This document shows, one piece after another, positions 1-9,000 of a stretch of 37,473 nt of DNA. The notes beneath the pieces are model-generated. The model was given only the letters and a program-made list of their open reading frames with translations, did no database searches and had not been told where the DNA came from. Both the position numbers and the translations under genes were made by a program. Every line of letters starts with the position of its first letter. Positions within the stretch are counted from its first letter, which is position 1. The stretch spans positions 1-37,473 of the forward strand of contig QNCD01000006.1 of assembly GCA_003644385.1 (NCBI GenBank). The letters run 5' to 3'. The stretch is from Candidatus Omnitrophota bacterium (GTDB lineage Bacteria > Omnitrophota > Gorgyraeia > Gygaellales > Profunditerraquicolaceae).

Positions 1-1182
1 ATGCACCACATTGCGGATATTTATCGGAGCCGGGTCCTTTAGCGCGCGGCTGGCTGCTTCCACAGAATCAGCAAGCAGCACTATTGCCACTTCCTTGGAG
101 TTGGGTTTCGGCCCGGGATAACGGAAACCCTCTTCTAAAACTTCGTTGTCTTCCTCCAAACTCTCCAGGGCGCGCCGGTAAAAATAATAAACCAGGCTGG
201 TCCCGTGATGCTGCTTGATAAAATCTATCAGCTTGGAGTTCAAATTGTGTTTCCTGGCTAATTCAACCCCTTCATTTACATGATTCATAATTACCAGCCT
301 GCTCATAGTAGGAGTTAAATTATCGTGCTTCCCGAATTTCGAATTTATATTTTCGCTGAAATACTCCGGCTTCTGCAGCTTGCCTATATCGTGGTAATAA
401 GCGCCGATACGCGCAAGCAGAGCATTCGCCCCCACCGCCTGACAGGCAGCTTCCGAAAGATTACCCACCACTAAACTGTGATGATACGTGCCCGGCGCCT
501 CTAAAACCATCCTTTGCAAAAGCGGGTGGTTGAAATCCGCCAGCTCCAGAAGGCTGATATTGGTAATAGTATTAAATATATATTCGAATATAGGCAGAAA
601 ACCGATTACAATTATACTAGAAACCAGGCCGTTAAGCGCAAACATGGAATAAGTATCGGTGAAGTTAATTTTGAAATTATTGATAAAGAACAAAGCCAAG
701 GCCTGAATTGCGCCAATAATAAAGCCAGTGCGGATTATAACACTACGTGTGCGGGCGTTGCGCACTAACACTAACGACATTACACCGCTGGTAAAAAACA
801 ACAACCCTAAATAATTATTGTTGGATAAAAAAGAAATGCTGAATGCCGCCACCAGCGTCAGCAATAATGAAAGCTCAAGGCTAGCAAACAAAATCGTGCA
901 TAGCATCGGGAATGCCGCAAAAGGAATATAGTAAAAAGGGATGCCGTTTCTGATTACAAAATAACTGAAGACAAATAATAATACAAAAAGGCAGCTGATA
1001 TATAGCAGGTTATATTTTAATTTTGTATTCCTCAGATAAAAATAAACGCCGAGTAAAAATAAGGGCAAGATAAAATTAATCTCTAAAATAAAACTCTCCA
1101 GAAAAATAAGCGCTACCACAAGAAGAGTAACTAACTCGTTTTTTTTGAACGTTATTTTATTTTTTAGGGGCTGCTTTATCAT
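1..1182 (-). CDS. pgpH: 7TM-HD family membrane phosphohydrolase (PgpH-like), 3' end beyond window
   Basis: The frame is open from an ATG at 1182 to the window edge (394 codons seen). About seven hydrophobic segments fill residues ~17-235. An HD domain follows, with the motif pattern HHSLVVGN, then ARIGAYYHDIGK, then the later helix MNHVNEG and QHHGTSLV. In Firmicutes this architecture is PgpH, a c-di-AMP phosphodiesterase on the inner membrane face; that activity here is inferred from family. The start overlaps the end of phoH by 26 bp, matching the common phoH-yqfF-ybeY order. Oddly, the protein enters the first membrane helix almost at once. It therefore lacks the ~250-residue extracellular 7TMR-HDED domain that usually precedes the 7TM part. 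The C-terminus is missing only because the window ends. Confidence 0.85.
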   Translation of the reverse strand, partial: MIKQPLKNKITFKKNELVTLLVVALIFLESFILEINFILPLFLLGVYFYLRNTKLKYNLLYISCLFVLLFVFSYFVIRNGIPFYYIPFAAFPMLCTILFASLELSLLLTLVAAFSISFLSNNNYLGLLFFTSGVMSLVLVRNARTRSVIIRTGFIIGAIQALALFFINNFKINFTDTYSMFALNGLVSSIIVIGFLPIFEYIFNTITNISLLELADFNHPLLQRMVLEAPGTYHHSLVVGNLSEAACQAVGANALLARIGAYYHDIGKLQKPEYFSENINSKFGKHDNLTPTMSRLVIMNHVNEGVELARKHNLNSKLIDFIKQHHGTSLVYYFYRRALESLEEDNEVLEEGFRYPGPKPNSKEVAIVLLADSVEAASRALKDPAPINIRNVVH

Positions 1183-2116
1183 ATGCCTCGATTATCCTTT
1201 GCACCAGGGCATGCCTAACCACATCGGCCCCGGTAAAATAATTAAATACTATTCCATCGATTTCCTTGAGTATATCCCTGGCCTGGAGCAAACCAGTAGG
1301 CTTTCCGTCAGGAAGGTCGCTTTGAGTGATATCCCCGGTAATTACCGCCTTGGAATCAAAACCCAGGCGTGTGAGAAACATCTTCATCTGCTCAGGCGAA
1401 CAATTCTGGGCTTCGTCCAGAATTATAAAAGCATCATTTAGAGTCCTTCCGCGCATATAAGCCAAGGGTGCCACTTCGATGATACCGGTCTCAAGGTATC
1501 TTTCAATAGCCTCTGCCTCCATCATATCATACAGGGCATCATAAAGCGGCCTGAGGTAGGGAGAAATTTTCTCATACATATCTCCCGGCAGATATCCTAA
1601 AGACTCCCCTGCCTCAATTGCCGGCCGGGTTAAGATTATTCTTCTTGCTTCCTGTTTTTTTAATGCTTCTACGGCACAGGCCATTGCCAGGTAAGTCTTG
1701 CCTGTGCCTGCAGGCCCGATACCAAAAACAATGTCATGCTTCTTAATTGCAACTACGTAGTTACGCTGACCTTCGGTGCGCGGGCCGATATGTTTACCTT
1801 TGGCAGAGCGCGTAATCACGGAAGCGGCCAGGCCCGGAGCTCTGCTTAAAGATTTTGATTTACTGGAATCATTTATCAAATAACGTAAGCCCTGCCGGTC
1901 TAAATCACCTTCTCCGGAACGTATTGCGTTTAAAATACGCTCGATAAGAGAAACAGCCTTATTAATATTCGCTGCCGTTCCGCTGACCTTAAGGAATTCC
2001 CCTCTTAAAACAGTTTTGACTTTAAGGTCTTTCTCTATCTGCCGGATGTTTTCGTCATGCGGGCCTAAAAGTATCTGCAACTCCCGCTGACTTTGGATTT
2101 TAATCTTTTTTTCCAC
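1157..2116 (-). CDS. phoH: PhoH family ATPase
   Basis: The 319-residue product has a small KH-like N-terminal region (residues ~5-65) and a PhoH P-loop ATPase domain. Walker A is GPAGTGKT at residues 134-141 and Walker B is in AFIILDEAQN. Length and motifs match bacterial PhoH/YbeZ proteins, which are nucleotide-hydrolysing proteins linked genetically to RNA metabolism and YbeY. The start is GTG, following the LysM gene by 28 bp; I see no strong Shine-Dalgarno sequence. The 3' end overlaps the 7TM-HD gene, suggesting translational coupling. Family assignment is secure; the precise cellular role is not established for the family. Confidence 0.93.
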   Translation of the reverse strand: MEKKIKIQSQRELQILLGPHDENIRQIEKDLKVKTVLRGEFLKVSGTAANINKAVSLIERILNAIRSGEGDLDRQGLRYLINDSSKSKSLSRAPGLAASVITRSAKGKHIGPRTEGQRNYVVAIKKHDIVFGIGPAGTGKTYLAMACAVEALKKQEARRIILTRPAIEAGESLGYLPGDMYEKISPYLRPLYDALYDMMEAEAIERYLETGIIEVAPLAYMRGRTLNDAFIILDEAQNCSPEQMKMFLTRLGFDSKAVITGDITQSDLPDGKPTGLLQARDILKEIDGIVFNYFTGADVVRHALVQRIIEAYDKAAPKK

Positions 2117-2144
2117 GCTCGCTTAACGGATAGAAGAAACTTGG

Positions 2145-2690
2145 CTACTTTACCTTTGCTTTTATCGCAGATTCAACCGGAATGTCTATCACCTGTCCGG
2201 GATAAATCTTATCAGGAGCTTTTAGCTTATCTTTGTTTACCTCAAAAAGCATCTGCCATTTACGGGTAGTGCCGTAAAATTTCTGGGAAATCTTCTGCAG
2301 GGTATCCCCTTTTTCAACGGTATACTTCTCTATTGCTCCCTGCGGCTCTACAACTTCTTCAACAGCACTATCAACCACATAACCTTCTTCCTGCCAAGTA
2401 TCTTCCACTACGCTTTCTTCAACCATTGCCGCCTGCGGAGCTACTTCTTCTTCAACGGGCATCTCTTCGGTTTTAAAAAGCGGGTGCAATTCTATTTCAA
2501 AGACCCTGCTTGTGCGCGGCTTAACTTCCCGCTTTGGCGCCGGCGGCGGTGTTCCCATAAGATAACCGCGGTTGCCTGAACTTAAATCCTGGTCTGTGCG
2601 TTCTTTTGTAATCTTATATGACCTCACCACGCAGCCTGATAATACAAATACTGCCAACACCAATAACGAAACCAACTTCCTTTTACTCAT
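2145..2690 (-). CDS. LysM-domain lipoprotein
   Basis: I place the start at the ATG at 2690 (181 aa) rather than 33 nt upstream, because MSKRKLVSLLVLAVFVLSGC then forms a textbook lipoprotein signal with lipobox LSGC and lipidated Cys20. After it come a proline/basic stretch, a long acidic Glu/Val-rich linker (residues ~70-115), and one C-terminal LysM domain beginning YTVEKGDTLQKISQKFYG and ending YPGQVIDIPV. LysM domains bind peptidoglycan glycan chains, so this is probably a cell-envelope protein anchored to a membrane and reaching the wall. The linker suggests a spacer. A run of nine G on the coding strand lies just before the chosen start and may act as, or disturb, the ribosome site. Specific function unknown. 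Confidence 0.82.
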   Translation of the reverse strand: MSKRKLVSLLVLAVFVLSGCVVRSYKITKERTDQDLSSGNRGYLMGTPPPAPKREVKPRTSRVFEIELHPLFKTEEMPVEEEVAPQAAMVEESVVEDTWQEEGYVVDSAVEEVVEPQGAIEKYTVEKGDTLQKISQKFYGTTRKWQMLFEVNKDKLKAPDKIYPGQVIDIPVESAIKAKVK

Positions 2691-2691
2691 A

Positions 2692-2707
2692 CCCCCCCCC
2701 TTTTTTT
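2692..2707. repeat. Adjacent homopolymer runs C9 and T7 at a gene start
   Basis: Nine C (2692-2700) are followed directly by seven T (2701-2707). On the coding strand this reads A7 G9 immediately upstream of the lipoprotein ATG. Runs of this length are prone to slippage in replication and in sequencing. Confidence 0.9.
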
Positions 2708-2749
2708 CTTTCCCAAGACTCAAGCCTCTTGACAGCTATTAAGATTTGC

Positions 2750-2764
2750 CAAGGCCGGGCCTTG
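2750..2764. repeat. Short GC-rich palindrome between aspS and the LysM gene
   Basis: CAAGGCC-G-GGCCTTG is a perfect 7-bp inverted repeat around one base. It lies about 15 bp downstream of the aspS stop. There is no T-run after it on the minus strand, so it is not a classic terminator. An AT-rich palindrome (GTTTAA/TTAAAC) lies beside it at about 2771-2785. Confidence 0.5.
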
Positions 2765-2779
2765 AATTTAGTTTAAATA

Positions 2780-4171
2780 TTAAACCCTTCTCTTATTTAC
2801 TTCTAAATTTAATTCCTTTAATTGGCGCTCGCCGACATCCGAGGGTGCGCCGGTTAAAGGACAGATTCCTGCACTGGTTTTAGGAAAAGTAATTACCTCC
2901 CTAATACTGGATTCATTGGCCAATATGGCCAAAAGCCTGTCCAGCCCGAAAGCAATACCTCCGTGCGGAGGAGCTCCGTACTGAAAAGCCTCCAGAAGAA
3001 AACCAAAACGCTTATGTGCTTCTTCCTGGCTAATACCGATAATCTTAAAAATCTTTCCCTGTAATTTCTGGTCGTGAATCCTTATCGAACCTGAACCTAT
3101 CTCCATCCCGTTTAAAACAAGGTCGTAAGAACGGGCTTTAATTTGAGCAAGGTTTTTTTCTAAATCTTGCGGGCTTTCTTTACCCGGAGCAGTAAAAGGA
3201 TGATGCTCACTCTCCCAGCGATTCTCCTCCTGGTTATATTTAAAAAGCGGAAAATCAACAATCCAGGCAAAGGCAAAATCAACGCCCAGTTCTTTTCTTA
3301 AATCCGGCTTGTCAGAGGAGTATTTTTTCTGTGCCTCCTCATAACTGATCCTGGGAAAAGGGATTTTGACCTCTATGCCTTTTATCTCCTTGAACATCTT
3401 CTGCATCATCCGCTCGCAAAGGCTAAAGACGTCCTCCTCGTCAATAAAAGACATTTCTATGTCCAGCTGGGTAAATTCCGGCTGGCGGTCAGCGCGCAGG
3501 TCTTCATCGCGAAAACATTTTGCAATCTGATAATACCTCTCAATTCCGGCAACCATTAAAATCTGCTTAAATAACTGCGGGGATTGCGGAAGCGCATAAA
3601 ACTTTCCTTCACCGAAACGGCAAGGCACTAAATAATCGCGCGCCCCCTCCGGTGTGGATTTAGTAAGAATTGGGGTTTCGCATTCAAAGAACTTTTCCTG
3701 ATCCAAAAATGAACGCAAGACCTTATAAACCTTATGCCTTAACATAAAATTATTAAACACGCGCTTCCTTCTTAAATCCAGATAACGGTATTTAAGCCGG
3801 GTGTCTTCGTTGGATTCCAGGTTATCCTCGATTTCAAAGGGCGGGGTGAGGCTGGAATTTAGAATCTCCAACTCTTTGCAAGCCACCTCTATCTCACCGG
3901 TAGCCAACTTCGGGTTAATCGTCCCTTTTGGCCGCATATTTACCGTACCGCTAAGCTTAACTACAAATTCGCTTCTTAATTCCTGGGCCTTATCATAGGC
4001 ATCAGCAGATTCTTTGGGAATAAAGACTACCTGAGTAAGCCCTGCGCGGTCGCGGATATCGATAAATATCAATTTCCCGTGGTCGCGGCGGGCTGCCACC
4101 CAGCCGCATAGGGTGACCTCTTTTCCCAGATCATTTTTGTTTAATTCACCACAGGTATGTGTCCTTAACAT
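2780..4171 (-). CDS. aspS: Aspartyl-tRNA synthetase lacking the GAD insert
   Basis: Class II synthetase charging tRNA-Asp. An N-terminal OB-fold anticodon domain begins MLRTHTCGEL. Motif 2 is FRDEDLRADRQPEF and motif 3 is GIAFGLDRLLAIL, both clear. I choose the ATG at 4171, one base after the hisS stop, over the GTG at 4186, because it matches the family N-terminus; this gives 463 aa. Bacterial AspRS is normally ~590 aa, with a GAD domain inserted between the motif-2 region and the later catalytic strands. Here YSSDKPDLRKEL runs straight into FAFAWIVDFPLF, so about 120 residues are absent while flanking motifs are intact. Whether it is discriminating (Asp only) or also charges tRNA-Asn cannot be told from this window. 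Confidence 0.95.
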   Translation of the reverse strand: MLRTHTCGELNKNDLGKEVTLCGWVAARRDHGKLIFIDIRDRAGLTQVVFIPKESADAYDKAQELRSEFVVKLSGTVNMRPKGTINPKLATGEIEVACKELEILNSSLTPPFEIEDNLESNEDTRLKYRYLDLRRKRVFNNFMLRHKVYKVLRSFLDQEKFFECETPILTKSTPEGARDYLVPCRFGEGKFYALPQSPQLFKQILMVAGIERYYQIAKCFRDEDLRADRQPEFTQLDIEMSFIDEEDVFSLCERMMQKMFKEIKGIEVKIPFPRISYEEAQKKYSSDKPDLRKELGVDFAFAWIVDFPLFKYNQEENRWESEHHPFTAPGKESPQDLEKNLAQIKARSYDLVLNGMEIGSGSIRIHDQKLQGKIFKIIGISQEEAHKRFGFLLEAFQYGAPPHGGIAFGLDRLLAILANESSIREVITFPKTSAGICPLTGAPSDVGERQLKELNLEVNKRRV

Positions 4172-4172
4172 T

Positions 4173-5450
4173 TTATGTACGTCCACTCAACTGCCGCAAG
4201 ACCTGGTCCCGGGTAATTTCTGACTGTTCACCCGTTGCCATATCTTTTAATAATACCACGCCTTTTTTAATTTCATCTTCCCCGATTATAATTACCTGGC
4301 TGGCAGCTAAATCATTTGCCCGGCGCATTGCCCCTTTCAAAGACTTCTCTTCATAATCGGTATCAGCAGAGATTCCCTTTTGACGCATTTGAGCTAACAA
4401 TTTTAATCCTTGCTGCCTTGCCTCTTTACCTAAAGTAATCAAGTAGACTAAGTTTTTACTTGTGACCTTGTGACCTTGTGACCTTGTGACCAAAAGTAGC
4501 CTTTCCACCCCAAAAGCAAACCCGATTGCGCCAGTACTTTGCCCGCCTAATTCAGCCACTAAATTATCATACCTGCCACCTGCGCCTAAGGCATCCTGGG
4601 AACCTAATTCGTTGTGGGTTATTTCAAAGACAGTGCGGGTATAATAATCTAATCCGCGCACCAAGTAAGGATTAACATTATAACCTATCTTTAGATTCTC
4701 CAGGCCCTCTTTTACCTGTTTAAAATGCATTTTGCAATCCGGGCATAAGTAATCATCCGATAATTCCAGTTTAATTAGAATTTCCCGGCAGGATTCATTT
4801 TTACAATCTAAAACACGCAGGATATTGCGCCCCAGGCGTTGTTGGCAATCAACGCAAAGCTGCTCTTTTTTTTGCATTAAGCTTTTTCCCAGTATTGCGG
4901 TTAAATTCTTTCTATCTTTTTGACAGCCTAAGCTGTTAATCTGAATTTTATAATCCTTAATGTTATATTCTTTAAGCAGATTATCCGCCAAAGAAATTAC
5001 TTCGATATCAAGCGCAGCATCCAACGACCCGATAGCTTCGCATCCGATATGATGAAACTCGCGCAGCCTTCCTTTTTGCGGCCGCTCAAGGCGGAACATC
5101 GGCCCGATATAATATAATTTGGTAAAGCCGAAGGTTTTATCCAGGTGATTCTCTAAATAAGCGCGGACAATAGAGGCGGTCGCCTCGGGCCTGAGGCAAT
5201 AAAATTGCTTAGTTTTCTCCTGCTTACCATTGCTTATAGGAGCAGAGTTCACCAGAAACATCTGCTTTTGCACGACCTCCGCAGTCTCACCCAGCGAACG
5301 GTTGAATAATCCCGCTTCTTCCATTAAAGGGGGACGGATTTCTTTATAATTATAAAGGCTGAAGACCCTGCGGCTGGCCTCTTCAATTTCCTGCCATGAA
5401 GAGACTTCCTCAGGAAGTATATCTTTGGTGCCGATAATTCTTTTAAACAT
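4173..5450 (-). CDS. hisS: Histidyl-tRNA synthetase
   Basis: The 425-residue class II synthetase has motif 2 around YYIGPMFRLERPQKGR, the histidine-specific LVRGLDYYTRTVFEI, the GAGGRYDNLV segment and a C-terminal anticodon domain. It also carries the four-cysteine insert (CVDCQQRLGRN, DCKNESC, CPDC) found in many bacterial HisRS. Length is normal. At residues ~320-331 the protein contains LVTRSQGHKVTSKN, encoded by tandem 8-bp repeats; this sits in the linker between catalytic and anticodon domains, where other HisRS vary. The gene starts with ATG without an obvious Shine-Dalgarno and runs 1 bp into the chosen aspS start. Confidence 0.96.
   Translation of the reverse strand: MFKRIIGTKDILPEEVSSWQEIEEASRRVFSLYNYKEIRPPLMEEAGLFNRSLGETAEVVQKQMFLVNSAPISNGKQEKTKQFYCLRPEATASIVRAYLENHLDKTFGFTKLYYIGPMFRLERPQKGRLREFHHIGCEAIGSLDAALDIEVISLADNLLKEYNIKDYKIQINSLGCQKDRKNLTAILGKSLMQKKEQLCVDCQQRLGRNILRVLDCKNESCREILIKLELSDDYLCPDCKMHFKQVKEGLENLKIGYNVNPYLVRGLDYYTRTVFEITHNELGSQDALGAGGRYDNLVAELGGQSTGAIGFAFGVERLLLVTRSQGHKVTSKNLVYLITLGKEARQQGLKLLAQMRQKGISADTDYEEKSLKGAMRRANDLAASQVIIIGEDEIKKGVVLLKDMATGEQSEITRDQVLRQLSGRT
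4462..4491 (-). repeat. In-frame octamer tandem repeat within hisS
   Basis: The plus-strand unit GTGACCTT occurs three times exactly plus a fourth truncated copy (period 8). Three units equal 24 nt, so the frame is kept and the insert reads VTRSQGHK cyclically. A near-identical array lies in nadC at 20941-20972. Confidence 0.92.
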
Positions 5451-5464
5451 AAGTATCTATGAAA

Positions 5465-5494
5465 GTTATAAGCCTGAAAAAATAAACATATCAA
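5465..5494 (-). promoter_or_regulatory. Possible hisS promoter
   Basis: On the minus strand, TTGATA (5489-5494) and TATAAC (5465-5470) are separated by 18 bp. It would leave a leader of only about 8 nt before the hisS ATG, consistent with the lack of a Shine-Dalgarno there, but AT-rich sequence makes chance matches easy. Confidence 0.3.
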
Positions 5495-5589
5495 AAAATA
5501 TGAATATTTTGCTTTTTGATTCTTTTATCCTGTTATAAATGGCGGGTAATTCAGGCATGCAACCTATATTAAACACATAAGTTGCGTTA

Positions 5590-5862
5590 TTATTTTACTT
5601 TCTTTTTTATTTCCAAGCCGGATTTGAAAACTACGACTTTACGGGGTGGAACAGGAACTACCTGGCCGGTACGAGGATTTCTGCCTATGCGGCTCTTGCG
5701 CTGTTTTAATTTAAAAACGCCAAAGTTGCGTAATTCTATCTTTTCCCCTCTGATCAAAGCATCGATAATGCAATCAAAAGTTTTTTGCACTACTTTCTTG
5801 ACATCTATCTGCTTTAGATTAGTTTCGTCGGCTACTTTTAAGATGATGTCTTTTTTTGTCAT
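5590..5862 (-). CDS. hup: HU/IHF-family DNA-binding protein
   Basis: The 90-residue protein has the typical HU fold sequence: N-terminal helices (MTKKDIILKVADET), the ELRNFGVF strand, and the DNA-clasping arm with GRNPRTGQVVPVPPRKVVVF. It would bend and compact DNA non-specifically in the nucleoid. Pro in the PRTG turn is present. A strong ribosome site (AAGGAGG) precedes the ATG by 7 bases, and a good sigma-70-like promoter lies ~110 bp upstream, so it is probably transcribed on its own at high level. HU rather than IHF is favoured by general similarity, but subfamily is not certain. Confidence 0.93.
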   Translation of the reverse strand: MTKKDIILKVADETNLKQIDVKKVVQKTFDCIIDALIRGEKIELRNFGVFKLKQRKSRIGRNPRTGQVVPVPPRKVVVFKSGLEIKKKVK

Positions 5863-5970
5863 TGTTTCACCTCCTTAAAAATCAAAGGCTTTTATTCGCG
5901 AAATGTTGGATTTTTTACTTAACTATAACACTAACAAATGGTTACAGAGCCCTATCTGCACTGAAATAAA

Positions 5971-5999
5971 AATATACCACAAAATTGCTGCGGGGTCAA
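5971..5999 (-). promoter_or_regulatory. Sigma-70-like promoter for the HU gene
   Basis: TTGACC (5994-5999) and TATATT (5971-5976) on the minus strand are separated by exactly 17 bp. They lie about 110 bp upstream of the HU ATG and directly after the dnaE stop codon. Confidence 0.7.
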
Positions 6000-6021
6000 C
6001 AAAAAAAAGTTATTTTCTCTA

Positions 6022-9000
6022 CTACACCGCCAGTAGCACTTTATCCTTGCCCACTAATGATTCTATATCCTGGATTAATTTTTCGGTAGGCGAAACATAC
6101 AGGCCGTCCCCCACCACTACCTGCACTCGGGATTTTGTGGGAGTATTCAAATGCAGGTATATAGGCACTTTGCCCGGAGATGAAAGAAGCAGCTCCTTCA
6201 AACTCTCAAAAAGGCTCTCCTCGATTCCGGTAAGGTTAATGGTCATATTATTGATTAATTTGTAGGCTTCTTCTAAAGGAAATAAGTCATTGGCGATAAT
6301 CTTCGGGTTCTCTTCTCTTAAATTAAGCCTGCCCTTGACTAAAACCACGGTATTAGGCTGCAAATAACGCCAGACTTTGTTATATGTAGCGGGAAAAACC
6401 AAAACTTCCACAACCCCTTCCAAATCTTCGAGTTTTAAAATAGCCATCTTCTCCTGTTTAGCGCGAGTTTGAGTCTGTTTAATCTTGGCAATCAAGCCTA
6501 CCAGCTTTATCTCCATGCCGTCCTGAAACTGGCCGAGGTTTGAGCTGGAAAAAGAGCTAAAACGTCTTAACTGGTCTGCGTAACGCGCCAGCGGGTGGCC
6601 GCTGACATAAAAACCGAGCATATCTTTTTCAAAAGCTAACAATTGCGGCTCCGGCCATTCCTTTACTACTGTCATACTATTTGCGGATGAGCGAAAAGCG
6701 CCTTTGCTAAGTTCTGGGTCAAAAAATGAAAGCTGGCCGCGCACTTTTTCTTTCTGCATTTTAGAAGCCTTATCCATAAAACTCTGCAGGTTGGCAACCA
6801 TCTGCGCCCTGGGCATATTGAACATATCTAAAGCGCCGCATTTTATCAGGCTCTCTAACACTTTACGGTTAACCAGGCGCGAATCAACACGCTGGCAGAG
6901 GTCTTCCAGGGATTTAAAGGGCCCAGATTCAAGGCGCGCCTGTATTACTGAATCAATCGCCCCCAGGCCGACATTTTTTACTGCCAGTAAACCAAAACGG
7001 ATAGTCTTCTCATCCACCGCCTTAAACAGGGCGTCGCTTTCATTGATATCCGGAGGTAAAACCGCAATCCCCATCTGATTTGCCTCATTTACATACTCCA
7101 CAATTTTATCGGTATTATCGCGTTCGGAAGTAAGTAATGCCGTCATGAATTCAACCGGAAAATTGGCTTTTAAAAATGCGGTGCGAAAAGAAATTAAAGC
7201 ATAGGCAGCCGAATGAGAATTGTGCACAATAATACCGTTAGCGCAAAAATTATGAATTCCCTCAATCTCCAAATCGTAAGTGCGCTCTCTACCCGCATAT
7301 TCAATGCTTACAACCCTATCCCAGACAAAATCTGAATTAGCCAGCTTTAATAACCTTTCTGACTCTAAAAACTCAGCTAAACGTAATATCGTCTGCTTCC
7401 TGAAACCTTTTTTACGGCAGCTGATTCCTCCGTAGAATTCCTTCATAGAGATTCCTGACTTCTCCTCTAATTGCTGCCAGGTCAAGCCAGACTTTAATTT
7501 TTCTTCTCTGACAATATTTTTAATTGAAGCGGGGATAATATCCTTGGATTCCAAATTACAAGGTACTGAATTATAATGATTTCGCAATCTTTCTATCTGT
7601 TCATCTCTGCCGATTATAAAAGGACAGATAAACTCACTAAACATGGCTATACTTTCATTTCCGAATAGATAAAGAACGTAGCAGGTTTTTTCTTTAATAT
7701 TTTTATATTCATAATTAAAACTCTTTTTTACTATACGGGTGATTATCCTGAATCTTGTTAAAATATCCTGTAACTGCCGGCATAGCCTAATGGAGGAAGT
7801 AGCATAAAAAGGTATGGAATTAAGTTCGGGGAAGATAAACCCGTCTCCTGACCATAACCGGCCCACAAACAAGGCGAGCTTTTCTCTGTCCAGGGAAAAG
7901 ACTTCATCAGGAATAAATTTTTCCGTTGCTTTTTTATAAGCTAACCCCAGCTGCTCTATCCATAATCTAAGCCCGCATTTTTTGTTAGCGATTAATTTTA
8001 CGGCGGTAGCATAATTTTCTTTCGAATAACCCTTATTCCAGGCAGCTGTTCCTTTTGAAAATCTGGTATCTTCTCCTGCGCCGGCATATACCTCAAATAT
8101 CTGCCTTCTTCGTGATACGGAAGTAATAGTATTGTTAAACTTCTCTGCGCTCTGTATAAAATCATTTACTAGCAGCATGTCATTATTATAATAATAAATA
8201 CCACTAGGATGACAGGTATTGCCTTCAGAAATTATAGCCGCCAAAGCAATTATCTGATAAGGCTCCAAAGAGGGAATGCTGTTATAAGGCGTAAACCTGC
8301 ATAAAGCTATCCTATCGCCAATTTGTAATTCTCCCAAGTTCTTCCAACCCTCAAGCGTAAAAACAGGGTGGTTTGCCGTGGCAATAATCTGCCTGCCAAG
8401 ATAAGTCTTAAGCTCATAAACCGGCTTAATCCCGTTATAAAAAATACCTTTTATCCTGGATTTGACAATTTTAAGATTCTCATTGCAACCTACGGTAAAC
8501 TTCACTATATCTTTATTATTGTATAACTCCTCCACCTTAACAATCTTTCCGTTATCGGCATTTATAATCTCAGTAGAGCCAACAACACACTTATTGAAGC
8601 CGTAACCCGCAAAATATTCGATTAAATCAAATATCCTGTTGGCTACGGATTCGCTGATCTGGTTTCTAATACAGCCTAATACAAAGCCCTTTCTCTGCTC
8701 CTCCATGACTTCGGGAATTTTTTTACTCATTGCCCGGCGCAGGCGGTCTGCCTGGGCAAGGCTGAAACCCGCCAGTTGCGAAGCGCTCTGCATAATCTGC
8801 TCCTGATAAACCATAATACCGTAAGTCTCTTTGAGGATCGGCTCTAATTTTTTATGATGGTATTTTATGGGAATGCGGTTATGCCGGCGCTGGATAAAAT
8901 CATCAACCATGCCCGAACTGATCGGCCCGGGACGATGCAAAGCTAAAAGCGCGATTAAATCCTCCAGGCGCTCGGGCTGTAATTTTTTAAGTAAGTCGCG

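Noticed and set aside
4172-4186. GTG at 4186 as the aspS start
   Set aside because: The ATG at 4171 gives the family-typical N-terminus and sits one base after the hisS stop, so the extra five codons are unlikely.
5903-6265. Plus-strand frame of 120 codons over the end of dnaE
   Set aside because: It is antisense to dnaE and the HU promoter and shows no family motif.
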